From contig JAQISU010000233.1 of NCBI GenBank assembly GCA_029339505.1, positions 4,016,001 to 4,080,000 on the forward strand: a stretch of DNA of 64,000 nt. Reading direction: 5' to 3'. Positions within the stretch are counted from its first letter, which is position 1. The number at the start of each line of letters is the position of its first letter. This document shows, in pieces, positions 47,368 to 60,266 of the stretch. The position numbers and the translations under genes are program-made. Below the pieces are notes generated by a model, which saw only the letters and a list, made by a program, of their open reading frames with translations, was not told where the DNA came from and made no database searches. The DNA comes from Unio delphinus (Eukaryota; Mollusca; Bivalvia; Unionida; Unionidae).

Positions 47368-47575
47368 CATGCTACCATCACACGAAAGTCAATTCAGAAT
47401 GCAAACTGCACAGACCCAGATCCAATGGCAAATAATACACCATTAGGTCTTTGTTTGTGTTGAAATAATCAGTACAACTAATAGCATAGTCTCAGATCTA
47501 CAGGCCCAATATGCTATGGCAGATCAGGATCTTTGTTGTTGTAGTTTTATTTGACATATAAGCGATTATTTAATT
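47368..47575. mobile_element. AGATCTGC fold-back MITE, copy D4
   Basis: It contains GCAAACTGCACAGACCCAGA, TCTCAGATCTACAGGCCCAA and ATGCTATGGCAGATCAGGAT, matching the 53688-53870 copy with much divergence. Confidence 0.5.
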
Positions 47576-49542
47576 TAGTTAAAAAGTACATGTAGTTCTA
47601 TCAATGTTTCCTCTTACTGGCACAGTTATTTTGTTGTTATTATGTTATTACCCTTTACATTTTTACAAGTCCAACTTTTTTTTTTTTTTTTTGCAATTAC
47701 TTTTCCCCCTTTCAGAAATGCCACAAGAAGCTGGTTAAAGAGGCTGTAAAATAGCATTGTGGGACACCTGCCCCACCTGTTTGACATGCATTAACTGGGT
47801 TCACATTGAAGGATGATCCTTTTTGCTCATTATGGGCAGATTTGGGGGTTTAGGGGCCTCCCACAATGGGAGACATCTTTTGTTGTTGTTGGGAAAGTAG
47901 CTTTAGTGTTAAGTAAAAGTAGCCAGGTAAATCATGTGGCTCCCAGCTGATAAGCAAAAGCCCTGAATTAATGTTATGATATTGTGGAAGCAAATCAATA
48001 ATTCATTGGGGCATATTTACTGGAGATGCATGTAGATATTTTTGTAAGTAAGATCTACATTTGGCAAACTGCTGTGGCTTACAAACTTGAGAACAGTGTT
48101 TCTTCAGAAGAGAAGAGTTACTAATAAAACGTTCTGTTATAAACACATTTCACATGTGAAAATGTAGCTTAAAGGAACTGTTATCAGCATTTTTTCCCCC
48201 TTAAATCAACTTGATATTTTAATATTGTTTAATAATGGGTACCACAGCCAACATTATTGAGCATTTTTTTTTTCATAGTGTTGAAATATTTGAAGTGAAA
48301 TTCATCCATACTATAAGAAAAGAAATAACAGAAAAAAAGATGTACTCTTAGCATAGTTGTGGAAAATGTTTAATTTAATTGAAATGGGTGGATGAGGAAT
48401 CCGTTTCACTTAGTTTTATATGTGAAGTTGAGCATGCTTACACTTGTACAGTTTTTGTAGATATATATGGAGTTAACTAAAGTAAGTTGTTTACACATGT
48501 AAATGTTGTCATATTCAGAGATGCAGAAGAAAGAGAGACCCCCCCCCCCCCAACTCATTCTGTTGCTGCCTCTCTCTCAGGCATGAAAAAGGGTATAACA
48601 GAAGCTGCCACAAGGTCAGGAGGTTGCACTTTTGTTACAGCCCTTTGTGTCACAGTAGATGGCAATAGTGACAGGTTCATTTACAAGGACAGCCACTGTT
48701 AATTTTTTGTTATATTGTTGCATTGCCTTATTCTTGACTTACAAATATTTAGCCAGCTATGTGAAAAGATAACGAGAAGATTGATATGACATCAACAACT
48801 TCTGTGTATGATACTGGTAGACAAAGCAAGTTCTTCACAGACTCCTGTCATTGTTCTCGGAACAATTTACATTCAGTCTACTGAACATAAGTCAAAATCA
48901 TGAGAATGCGTTTTTTTTTAACATACTAAAAGTTAAACCCAAGAAAGATAATCAAAATGCAGAAATCTACATGCAATTAATAATAGTAAACTTAAAGGTT
49001 GTGAAATTTATCGGGTTGTACATAGGCCCTGTCCTATCATAATATTTTATTTTTCAGCTCAGGAGGTTGTGTTGAGAACTTGAGATAATGTTTGTAGGTT
49101 TAGAGTTTTGGTGATGAAATCAGGACAGATGGCTGATAAAAGTACTTGAAGAGCTTTTAAAATAGTTTTTTTTTTGTGTGTCATTTAGTTTATAAACCAT
49201 TAAAATTTTGATAATGTAATTAGAATCGCAATATTGTAAGTAGCTTCTTTCTGGGATGCATCGTCCATGATGACTTAGTGCACAAGATGTTGTACCCAAG
49301 CCAATGAAATTGCTTTTATTGATCCTGTAGGTTCACTCTGTAATACTCTTTGATCATGTGAACTGCCCTGGGAAGTTTTAGCTTGATGTTGGGACTCTTT
49401 TTAACCCAGTTTGTAACATTTGTATTTCAATGCAGTATGGTACATGTATAGTTTTGAATCACTATTTAATGTTGGTGTGGCATATGTTACCTTATGTACA
49501 TGATAACATTTGCATAATCAATTTTACTTTCACCCTCGGCAG
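47576..49542. other. 3' part of intron 1, nothing recognised
   Basis: A 13-base C run at 48539-48551 is present. The last bases form the splice acceptor of exon 2 (TTTTACTTTCACCCTCGGCAG). Confidence 0.45.
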
Positions 49543-49971
49543 ATTCAACAGATGCAGAGGAACAACTTGACGAGAATGGTACGGATGTTGATTCACAGTG
49601 GTCTGCCACCTCGTATAAAAAAATGGATATAGCAGAGCCTCCACATACTGAGAAACGAAAGGCCCTCGCATTTGAAATTGACCTCTCACAGGATTTGTCA
49701 TTTCAAGGAGATGGCGGAGAGTCCTCCCAGCTGGATGAAATGAATGAAACCGAGTCTACCTCCGGGTCTCTTGGTCCAGGAGGTGTTGCAGGTAGTAGTT
49801 TAAGTTCAGACAGAAAGAAAAGAGAAGATAGCCTGCCAATGGAAATGAAGTCATCAATGATTTCTTCAACTGACAGTGGCAAGTTCACCATTGACAGTGT
49901 AGTGTCTAAAGGGAGCAACCCTGAGTCCGCTTCAGGCTCAACTAAAACTGTAATTAATAATAAAGATAAAG
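49543..49971 (+). CDS. Host gene, exon 2 (143 codons' worth, phase 1-1)
   Basis: The acceptor is CTTTCACCCTCGGCAG and the donor AAAG with GTGAGT (GT at 49972-49973); both are strong. Length is 429 bases, phase 1 on both sides, so it could be skipped without changing frame. The codons read STDAEEQLDENGTDVDS at the start, then KRKALAFEIDLSQDLSF, a Glu/Ser-rich middle (LDEMNETESTSGSLGP), a basic SDRKKRED patch, and a Ser/Thr-rich end (SKGSNPESASGSTKTVIN). No folded domain, signal peptide or membrane segment is visible; it is probably a disordered, phosphorylatable N-terminal region. The uninterrupted frame, higher G+C and splice sites clearly distinguish it from the surrounding DNA. I do not recognise the family. 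Confidence 0.85.
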
Positions 49972-50544
49972 GTGAGTATGCTATGTTCTTTCTCTAACCT
50001 GTGCTTTGCTTGTTTGCTTGGTCATATGCTTTATGAATTTTAAACTATCGGTGAATACTTTCACATTTTTTGAGGAAACGTAAGTTATTAGAATTTGTAA
50101 ATGTAAGACTTGCTAATTAACAGAGGTGGATAGACATTTTTTAAATTGCTAATGTGGTTTGTTTCTGAATAATGGAAATGGTTAAACTTCTATCCTTTAG
50201 AAAAACTTTAAAGGGTTTCACTGTTGTAGCAAAAGAGTTAACATGAATGACTGAATAAAAGAGGAAAGACACGTTTCTTATTTTTCTAGAATGCTGGCTG
50301 GATATTAGACATAATAGAAAACTTAAAAACCTTCATATGTAATAAAGTTGTGTTATAGTAAAGGATATTTCAGTATCTTAGTGTATATAGATTTATTTCC
50401 ATAACAGTTACAGTTGAAAAATGTTGTTTTGCTTGCTCCATTAATTTTTTGTTAAGATAATGACAAATAGTTTTAAAATATATGTTTTTGTGTGTGCATG
50501 TGTGTGTTTGCATTGTGTTTTGCTTATTTGCACATTTTCTGCAG

Positions 50545-50590
50545 GAGATGCTGACAGGCTGTTATACATGATCTGGAGTGGTAGAATAGG
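50545..50590 (+). CDS. Candidate small exon of the host gene with GC donor
   Basis: A good acceptor (TTTGCACATTTTCTGCAG) is followed by 46 bases that stay open in the phase delivered by exon 2: the split Gly codon, then DADRLLYMIWSGRI and one base. The segment ends in AG followed by GCAAGT, the strong consensus of the rare GC-AG donor class. An alternative GT donor at 50581 would make a 36-base, frame-preserving exon. No homologue is known to me, so this rests only on splice signals and frame. Confidence 0.35.
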
Positions 50591-51235
50591 CAAGTAGACC
50601 TAGTACTGCCTCAACATGTACACATATTAAAATGATGGGAATGTATTGCTTATTTTTGAACAATTTGAATACAGTCTGCAGTCTTGTTTCTTTAGCCTCC
50701 ATTTATTCCATTATGAGGTGTGAAGACCTAACTTAAGTTAGTCAAAATTGAGTTGATTGATTTAATTGCCTTGCTGACGGTGTTGCTATGAAATCATTTA
50801 TTATTTTCAAGTTTTGCGACAATTCATGGATTGGAGAAGGGATTCTTTATTTGCACAGATAGATCATTGTTTATTCATATTTTACAGTTTTGGGTTTTAA
50901 GCACTCACAAAATGCGCAAACATTAGCATCCCATAAAAAAGGCAATTCACATTATGCCATGTTTGACATAATGTACTTTAATGCTCTGCTTTTGATTAAT
51001 CGTTGTGTAATTTTTTTGAAGCTAAAACATGTTGTGAGCCCTTCATTGTTTGGGGGGAGGTGGGCATTCTCTTGCTCCAACATAAAGTACACATTAGATC
51101 CATTTTTGATAGATAAAAGCTTTGAGTTAAGGCATTATAAGCAGCTATGCATGAATGGTAAGGCCAAACCCAAAGAGTTTCCAGTTGGCTGATTGTGTTT
51201 CTTATTGCCAATCCTAGCTCTTCTTTCCCCCACTG

Positions 51236-52892
<1,657 letters not shown>

Positions 52893-53130
52893 TTTTTGTT
52901 GTAGGGCATAATGCTGTTTTTCAGCACACTCTAGGCTATACATGGCGAATAGTATTAATGGTGGAGGAAGATCCCGGGAAAATACCCGGAAAGAACCACT
53001 GATTCACGAGAAACTACTGGCAAGCTTTGTCACATACCCACATTGGCTGAATCTGAGACTCGAATCCATGCCGACAGGTGAGATGTCAGTGATGCATAAC
53101 AGAGAGCGCTTTAAACCACTCGGGGGCCCC
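52893..53130 (-). mobile_element. SINE family A, copy 8
   Basis: On the minus strand it starts GGGGCCCCCGAGTGGTTTAA, with a B-box-like GGATTCGAGTCTCAG, GGGTATGTGACAAAGCTTGC, TTTCCGGGTATTTTCCCGGG and the end AACAGCATTATGCCC. The poly-purine tail on this strand is CAACAAAAAC. Confidence 0.8.
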
Positions 53131-53369
53131 TGTTACACCAGTAGTAAACAAAATCTGAAATAATTGCCTGTTCTTATACTTCCTGTCATATACACATATA
53201 GAGTGAATATATACAGACAGGTTTTACTGTATCTGTACTTGCAGAAGAGAAGTATTTGAATTCAATTGGTAACTGTTGACATTAAGATGTAAAACTTTGT
53301 TTATTCAACCTTGATTTACATTAGTCAACAGTTTAATGATAATATAAATGATAACTGTCTACACTTGGA

Positions 53370-53677
53370 CTGCTCATGTTGTTATAGTATACGTCATGGA
53401 TGCAGGAGGTCACAGGTTTAAACCCAAGCTGAATCATGCCAAAGACTTACAAACATTATTGTTGCAGCTGCCTCAATTGGTGCTCAGCTTTAAGAGGTTA
53501 GTGTTAGGATTGGCTAGCCTGGTGCCAGGATAATGTGACTGGGTGGGGCATGATGCTACATGCCTTTGGCATGATGTCCTAGTGCTAGACATCAACATAA
53601 ACTGCAACACTGCAGACATCATAGTGATGTGACTGGAAAATTGTTAAAGCTATTGAAAAATCCAAATTACACACACA
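53370..53677 (+). mobile_element. SINE family B, copy 6
   Basis: The head is degraded but the B-box-like CACAGGTTTAAACCC is near 53410. The body keeps GGTGCTCAGCTTTAAGAGG, GGCATGATGCTACATGCC and GGCATGATGTCCTAGTGC, so a changed form of the hairpin remains. It ends AAATTACACACACAG. Confidence 0.75.
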
Positions 53678-53687
53678 GTCTACACTT

Positions 53688-53870
53688 ACTTGTAAGTCAT
53701 GTAAACTGCGAACAACTGATCTGCAATAGCATAATGCACCTGTATATGAAGATATATGTTGTTTGTTCTACTGATTACTCCAAACTGCATTGACCCAGAT
53801 CTGCCAGTGCATTATGCCTTGGCAGATCTGAGTCTTCTGTGCAGTTTACTTTTGAACTTGTATTATAATT
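53688..53870. mobile_element. AGATCTGC fold-back MITE, copy D5 (most complete)
   Basis: Three nested inverted pairs define it: AAACTGC (53703-53709) with GCAGTTT (53841-53847), GATCTGC (53718-53724) with GCAGATC (53822-53828), and GCATAATGCAC (53729-53739) with GTGCATTATGC (53807-53817). The whole element could fold back on itself. Four further copies are in this window. The target duplication is not clear. Confidence 0.7.
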
Positions 53871-53892
53871 GAGTATATCTATTCCAGAAACT

Positions 53893-54292
53893 TCAAAGTT
53901 CAAAACACAGCTACTCGGATCATCTTTAGATTACCACGATTGGTGCACAGCTCCCCACTACTCTGTACCATACACAGGCTATCCATTTGATCCATAATCA
54001 AACACAATTTTGTTTCTCTGTGCTACGTTTCACTGAGAGACTCCAGTCCAACATATCTATCTGGCCTTACCCATGTGTACACACCAGCAAGATACTTACG
54101 CTCCTTTTCTGACAATCATATGCTCATTGTTCCCACTATGAAAAAAAACTAAGTTATATTGACAATGTTCTTTTGCACACTAGATGCCAGCAACGTGAAA
54201 TGAATTGCCCATTGAAATTAGAAACAAAGACACAGTGATCCCTTTCAAGAGTGCTGCTAAAACTTTTTATTATTATTATTCCTATTCTTATT
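53893..54292 (+). mobile_element. LINE 3' fragment, second copy (CR1/L2-like), degenerate
   Basis: It is the same family as 8420-8990: NTATRIIFRLPR, then SPLLCTIHRLSI, FVSLCYVSLRDSSPTYLSGL, LTHVYTPARYLRSFSDNH, with stops and a frameshift. It extends a little farther to the 5' side than the first copy, and is joined directly to an ATT-type tail at about 54266-54300, so the end of the frame and 3' untranslated part are deleted. Confidence 0.75.
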
Positions 54293-54300
54293 ATTATTGG

Positions 54301-55582
54301 TGTATGTCTGATATCCATGTAGGACTTATTAGATAGGATGCCTTGTGTATTGTTTAGGGATATAATTTTGTGCAAAAATTATTCATGCTCAAAGTGAACA
54401 TTTACTGAAGTTGAATTTAATTATGGTGCATGGTTATTGTATCTATCATTTAATACTTCTTTCATCAATAAATTACAAGGTGGTGGGTTTAATACTTACA
54501 TGTACTCCCTGGTACAGTGATATTTATTAACATTTAATTACCTTATAACTTGCAGCACTTGAGTAGATTCCTTTACCAAGATGAAGATGCACAAGTGCAA
54601 ATTATTATATAAATCTGTATACTCATTAACATCAAAGTGTGTTCTCATAGATATGTGTACAGGTAAGATAGGTATATGTTGAATTTTCGTAGAGTAATTT
54701 ATCAGGTCAGTACCTTATAAGAACTTGCATAATGATGAGGTATGACAATACAGCACCTGCGCTATCAGGTCTATCAGGTCCGTAGACATGCCAATACACA
54801 GTGAGTTTCAAGTGCTTGTATGTAGCGAGAAAGTATATGCTATCTGTATACAGCTTTTATTTTGGTTTCATGTTTTACTGCACAGCAAGACAAGTAGGGT
54901 TTTAGTGGTTAGACAGAAAAGTTTCACAATTACCAATTAATCAAGGTATGCTGGTTATCACACAATCTCATTAATTGCAAAGACTATGTCTCATGTCAGT
55001 AGATAATGATGGAGTATCATAGCCTATTTAGATCTGTTGTGGGGAAAAAAATTGTTTTAAATTCAGACAGCTCTTGAATAAGATAAATATTCAGATAATG
55101 AAATGGTGATCAGGGTCATTTGAGAAGCACATTATATTTGGGTGCATATGCTTTCTATCACTGCTCCAGGACAAATTGCAAAAACTGATTTGGCAGGTCA
55201 TGCATTATTAAAACAGGTATTAGGCCAGATGTATTAATAAAAAACATCCACAAAATAAAAATACCATGTTTATCTGAAAGCTCAGGTTGATGAGTACACA
55301 ATCATCATAAATTATTTTATCTAACTTTTATTAGCTTGCTGTTTGACTGGGATGACAGAAATATGGTTAATGGAAATAAAAAATAGTATTTGTTATTAGA
55401 AATCACGATTTATTCCTTTGAGCTGGGAAGCATTATACCCATATAAAGTGAGGGGTTTTGAAAATAAATTGTTATGACCAGAATGGTTGTTACCACAATA
55501 GAACAGGAGAAATACAGAACAAGCTTTTTGTGCAGATTGAGGTTGTGGATGCATTTCATGTTTGATGGACTCTCATCCAAAG
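54301..55582. other. Intronic stretch, nothing recognised
   Basis: No supported feature. Confidence 0.4.
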
Positions 55583-55827
55583 TTTTTGTTGTAGGGTTTA
55601 GCGCCAATTTTTAGCACAAGGTAGGCTATACATGTCAGTTAGTATAACTGGTGAAGAAAGAACTCTGGAAAATCCCAGGAAAAACCACTGACCTACGAGA
55701 AGATACTGGCAAGCTTTCTCACATGCCCACGTTAGACAAGCCTGAGATTTGAACATGCACACAGAGGTGAGATGGCAGTGATCCAAAATGGTGAGCGCTT
55801 TAGAAGACTCAGCCACAGGGGGCTCCC
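55583..55827 (-). mobile_element. SINE family A, copy 9
   Basis: On the minus strand: GGGAGCCCCCTGTGGCTGAG, GTTCAAATCTCAGGC as B-box, GCATGTGAGAAAGCTTGCC, CAGTGGTTTTTCCTGG, and the end AATTGGCGCTAAACCCTACA. Confidence 0.8.
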
Positions 55828-55832
55828 TCATC

Positions 55833-56055
55833 AAGAGTATGATCATATGACTGTCAGAGAGTAATCATATGACTGTCAATATGATCATTTGACTGCCATA
55901 GAGGGTAATCATTTGACTCGTAGAGTAAGCATATAACAGTCATAGAGAGCAATCATGTGACTTGGAGAGTAATCATTTGGCTGACAGAGTAAACATAGGT
56001 CAGATTAATCATGGGCCCCATTCAGAGTAATAATGTGACTTTGTACTAAGTAATC
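55833..56055 (+). repeat. Minisatellite with 22-24-bp units
   Basis: About nine diverged units follow AGAGTAATCATATGACTGTC. It begins right after SINE A copy 9. Many units contain the palindrome ATCATATGA or variants such as ATCATTTGA. Confidence 0.8.
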
Positions 56056-56371
56056 AGATGCAGGTGTTTTCATTTAAAAGTCTTTGAATTTTTAGAAAGT
56101 TTGTTTTATTCTTGAATGATCCTTGAATTGTTTTAAAAGCTACATAATGTTTTTTTTTTCTCCAGAACTCCCTAAATTTATATCTGGGAATGTAAAACAT
56201 TGAAACATATCAAAATATGTCACTTTTTAAATTTGAACTTTTGGTATTTAAGTGTTTTCTAAACATGATGAATAAATAAATAAAATGGGATATAATTGTG
56301 TGCATTAAGTGCACATTATGTGAGCATATGTAGTTACCAGATGGAGTGATGTTCCTTTGCTGTAGTGCGAG

Positions 56372-56440
56372 TTGCCCTGATTGATCCAGTGGTAGGATAT
56401 AAACTAACCCTTTCGTCACGAGTGCAGCATGCTGTATAGG
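56372..56440 (-). mobile_element. SINE family C head fragment
   Basis: The minus strand carries GGTTAGTTTATATCCTACCA and CTGGATCAATCAGGGC, like the B-box side of the copy at 59848-60022. Confidence 0.4.
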
Positions 56441-56652
56441 CCATTGATGGCCAGGTCTGAGGCACAGATCGCTTATCTCTCAAATCTGTCCATAAGTGTT
56501 CAAGTCTGGGCTCAGCCAATGTGGATGTGCAAGAAAGCTTGCCAGTAGTTTCCTGTAGTTAGTGGTTCTTCTCTGCTAAACATTCTGGCTGCCATGTAAA
56601 GTCTCTCATTTAAAAAATAGAAGAAAATGGCATTAAATCCAACAACAGCATG
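56441..56652 (+). mobile_element. SINE family A, copy 10
   Basis: B-box-like GTGTTCAAGTCTGGG, CCAATGTGGATGTGCAAGAA, GCTTGCCAGTAGTTTCC, CTGGCTGCCATGTAAAG, and the end GGCATTAAATCCAACAACAG. A deletion removes the TTTCCGGG block. Confidence 0.7.
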
Positions 56653-56827
56653 AGTAACACTGGCACACTTTACTTAAGTTAACTTCTGATATCTATTGAT
56701 TTACAACTGTATACTTTGCTATTGATATTTAATATTTGGTTATCTACAATGGGACTGACTTATTTCCATATTTGATTGGAAAGATTTGTGTATTGGAATA
56801 GATTTCCATACCAAGCAGGAGGTCAAA

Positions 56828-56967
56828 ATTGGCTTGGTTTGGTGTTTTTGGCACATTAAGACTTTCTTTGAGGGGTACATTGTGCAACACTGTTAGAATA
56901 AAGTGCCTTGCTCCAAAAACATGCAGCCAATCCTGACCGATCCATGAATCAAATTACACCCTTCTGG
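56828..56967 (-). mobile_element. SINE family C, diverged copy
   Basis: It has the tail TTGGCTTGGTTTGGTGTTT and, on the minus strand, GTGTAATTTGATTCATGG as a decayed B-box region. It joins SINE B copy 7 directly. Confidence 0.45.
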
Positions 56968-57189
56968 TCACAAGTCCAGAAGACTTTAAAAAAATGGTGC
57001 TAACAGCTGCCTCGCTTGGTGTAGCATTAAGAGGTTAGTGTTGGGACTAGTCTGCCTGGTGTCAAGATAATGTGACTGGGTGGATGTCTGCAGCATAATG
57101 CTCCAGTGCTAGATGTCACTATAAACTTCCACACTGCAGACATTGTTGTGATATGACTGAAAAATTGTTAAGAATCTAAATCACACACG
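56968..57189 (+). mobile_element. SINE family B, copy 7 (headless)
   Basis: AATGGTGCTAACAGCTGCCT, TAGCATTAAGAGGTTAGTG, GATAATGTGACTGGGTGG, then a deletion of the left hairpin arm, CAGCATAATGCTCCAGTGC, and the end GACTGAAAAATTGTTAAGAA. Confidence 0.75.
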
Positions 57190-58382
57190 AGTCCAGTGCA
57201 GTAGTTACTGAGCCACCATGGCTCTGGATAAAATAACTGGACCATAGTTATGTTTAGTATTTCTCATTCTGTAAATCAAAAACAGAGCCTAATCAGCTCC
57301 TGTATGATTGAGGTAATATATACATATGTACATATATGATAGTGATGTTGACTCAGAGATTGATTCTGCATGAAACGTACTTGTATAGAGACACTGTCAG
57401 TCTGCATACTTTACTTATGTAGAAGTATCTTTCCTGTGATGATTTGACTGAACATAGGTAAGTAAATAATAATTTTAATTGCAAAAATTAACACAACAGG
57501 CTCTTTTGTTAACTACTTTATTCTAAACATCCAATGGTTAATATTTGAAAATTTCTTCTTGGCCTATGTTTTTATATTGCTTTCTTATCTTTAGCTGGCA
57601 AAAGTAGATGCAGGTGTGTTTTATTTAGGTACATATATTTTCTTGAATTTAGTGGGTGTAATCTTAAGAACAATTTTTTTTTGGGGGGGGGGTATTCAAT
57701 TAACTTTTATGACATTGGATTTTTCTTTTTTAATTTTAAAAATGCAAATGTCAGGATAGTGGCATTACATTATTTCATTAAAATGCACATACTTTTAAAT
57801 TGTTTAATTTTTCGTTTTAGTTCACTAAGGCTTAAGATTCATTTGCATTTGGCTGTATTGCTAAAACAGCTAAACTTGATTTGACTTGAATTGACACAGT
57901 GCATCTTTGGGTTGGGAGCATATATTGCACAAATGCTTCTGCTTAATATGGTAATAACATAATTTTACGAAATTTCTAATTTTTGGCATATGGCTGCTCA
58001 GGTTTGCACTAATGTATAGTGTTTTTCTATCTTTCAATATGGTTGCCTTAAAAATATTCTCTCCATATGGTTGCCATTAAAATAAATTATATCAGAAAGT
58101 GTCATGCTAACCCAAAGTGCTTAATCAAATTGCCCTTGGATTTATATTTTAGATGTATGTGTGATCTCTGGCCCATTTCAGATTCTTCTCAGGGAATGTC
58201 ATGTCCCATGTTTTGTCTTAAAAGATTTGGATGGAGCAGGGTAATAAAGTATATTTTAACTTCTCCATTCCATCGACACCCATCACCCAAACCCATCTAG
58301 TGGCAGGCTATGGGGTGTAGACTAAGTTTAGTAGATTCTTCTGCATCTAGTAAGAAGTGACTAACAAAGGTAGGAACCAAAA
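57190..58382. other. Intronic stretch, nothing firm
   Basis: At 58040-58080 the phrase ATATGGTTGCCTTAAAAAT with ATATGGTTGCCATTAAAAT repeats within 30 bases and recalls the degenerate family at 31760-32830. Nothing else is supported. Confidence 0.35.
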
Positions 58383-58545
58383 TGGTAGGTTTGTTAGTGT
58401 GCCAGACTTTCCACCGAAAGGGCATGGGTTCAAATCCACATTCAGATTAGCCTGATTTGGCTACCACAGTGTGCCCATGGGCAAGGCATTTTATTACAAT
58501 GACCTACTTGTGTTGCTGTTCTTTAAAACTTTGTACAAAACAAAA
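58383..58545 (+). mobile_element. SINE family C, copy with tRNA-like head
   Basis: TAGTGTGCCAGACTTTCCAC followed by a B-box GGGTTCAAATCC at 58427-58438, then AGCCTGATTTGGCTACCACA and GTGCCCATGGGCAAGGCATT. The tRNA-like spacing and the match to 59848-60022 (B-box, GCCTGGTTTGGTTACCACAG) identify it. Confidence 0.6.
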
Positions 58546-59847
58546 CAAACCAAATGGAGGCATAAAACTTTGGTATAGAATTTAGATGCATGAAAGAAAT
58601 TGAAATGTACAAAAGGAACAAAGAAGCATTGAAATAAAATAAAAAATAGTACAGAAATATAGGGACAATTACATATATTGTAAGAAATTATTTATGTCTA
58701 CAGTATCTATATAGCTCTCTATGTATGTTGTGTGAAGGAAGACTTAAAAAGCGAATGTACCTACCTTTTTAGGGGTGAGTGGGCAATGGTTTTGAGGAGA
58801 TCAGAGCCATACCTCTAGTTTAGGCCTAATGTACATGTGCCACTTTTAGGCTGATTAAGTTTTCTTCCCAGTATTTGTTGAATCATATTTATATCACTTG
58901 TATTATTACTTGATAAAGAATATTGATTTAATAATTTTTATCTCTAAAAGTCTTCTAACTAAATACATGTATAAAGTATGGAAAAATTTCATAAAGACTC
59001 TTGTTTGTGATTTTAAATTAAAACATCAGACTTGAAGGATATGATTGCAGATGACAAAGATGAAAAAATCTTGATACAATATCAATGAAAAGCCAGCTGT
59101 AACAAGAAGAAAAATAACAGCTGCAGTACATTATCACATGGAGATCTGTTAATAACCTGGAGATCCAATAATAAAGCATTAATCAAAGGTGTTCTGACTG
59201 CCAGTGAGCTGGAAATAATAGCTTTTGATAATGAGTTTTGTTACAGTTTATGAATAAATCAATATTAATTTAGCTTTCAGCATCGGAATTATGGAATATT
59301 ATGTCTCCAAAACATTTTTGTTGGGTTTACTCAGTATTTACCTTGACTCTGAAATATTTCAGCATGTTTTTCAATATTTCACAAGTGTTTTTGATAATGG
59401 TGTTGAGTATTGGGGATATGAATGATGCCTGATGTCAGGAGAAGAGATTTCTTTGTCTGATCTATTGGGCCAAAGCAGATGGAAAATATGGAGTTGATGG
59501 TCAAATTTCGGTTTGACAATAAAGTTAATCAGCAGCTTGTGTGTTACTGAAACTGCAAGTACTATGGTTTTAAATTACATTAATATTTACACAGTGTAAC
59601 TGCTGAATGAATTCAGTAATAGCATTAGATGATAACCTTAAAAATGAGTAATTCAGACTGTCTTCAATTGTTTCTGAAGATGGATCATCTCATAACACCA
59701 TGAAATATTGAACAGCTTAATTAATTTCTTGATAGATTTTTAGTCCAAAAGCATTGTTAACTATTAATATTGGGTTTGTTTAGGTAAGCTTGGGATTTCA
59801 CCAACTTTCTGGAGCTTCTTATTTCACGTTGGCAGTGAAATGGTTTA
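58546..59847. other. Intronic stretch, nothing recognised
   Basis: No supported feature. Confidence 0.4.
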
Positions 59848-60022
59848 ATTTGGCTGGTTTGGTGTTTAACACTGCAATATAAGTAGGTTATTTAGTGCAT
59901 ACTTTGCCAGAGGCAATAACTGTGGTAACCAAACCAGGCTGATCCAGTGATAGGATTTGAACCCAGACCTCGTTGATTTGAGTCTGGCTAGGCAATGATA
60001 ACCACTTAAGCAACCACAACTC
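59848..60022 (-). mobile_element. SINE family C, best copy (tRNA-derived)
   Basis: On the minus strand: GTGGTTGCTTAAGTGGTTAT (A-box-like), then CCAGACTCAAATCAACGAGG, B-box GGGTTCAAATCC, CACTGGATCAGCCTGG, GTTACCACAGTTATTGCC, ending in AACACCAAACCAGCC. Confidence 0.65.
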
Positions 60023-60079
60023 TTATTTCCATTGGTTGCCTTTTATGACTTGCAAGAGGGTGCATAGGTCTATTACGTT

Positions 60080-60258
60080 CAACGTTCCCTCTAAGGCATG
60101 TACACTAGTGAGCGCTGAGCAGACTTCAAAACTTACTGAGCAAATTGTTTTTAAGGGAAATTGTATTCATGAGAAATCAGAAGAATTATCTCTGTGTGCA
60201 GAATACATTTAGCTGTGCTAAGACATCAAACAAGCTGCGCACGAGCACAGGAACATTG
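60080..60258. mobile_element. hAT MITE, 179 bp, with 8-bp target duplication
   Basis: The ends CAACGTTCC (60080-60088) and GGAACATTG (60250-60258) are inverted repeats, flanked by ATTACGTT (60072-60079) and ATTACATT (60259-60266), an 8-bp duplication with one change. CAAnGTTCCCTCTAA ends are familiar from animal hAT MITEs. No coding sequence. Confidence 0.8.
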
Positions 60259-60266
60259 ATTACATT

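Larger units (their letters stand above)
188..49542 (+). other. Intron 1 of the host gene (about 49.4 kb)
   Basis: This is the span between the two phase-compatible exons. It opens with GTAATT and closes with a pyrimidine-rich tract ending CGGCAG at 49537-49542. I saw no further convincing exon of the host gene inside it. Its content is almost entirely transposon copies and low-complexity DNA, annotated separately. Unannotated additional exons cannot be excluded by eye. Confidence 0.45.

Noticed and set aside
48581..48614. Possible exon between a fine acceptor (CTCTCTCAG) and a GTCAGG donor
   Set aside because: Its 34 bases would leave phase 2, which does not fit exon 2 starting in phase 1.
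57597..57615. 19-base microexon candidate between CTTATCTTTAG and GTGTGT
   Set aside because: Such pairs occur by chance at this rate in long introns; no frame support.
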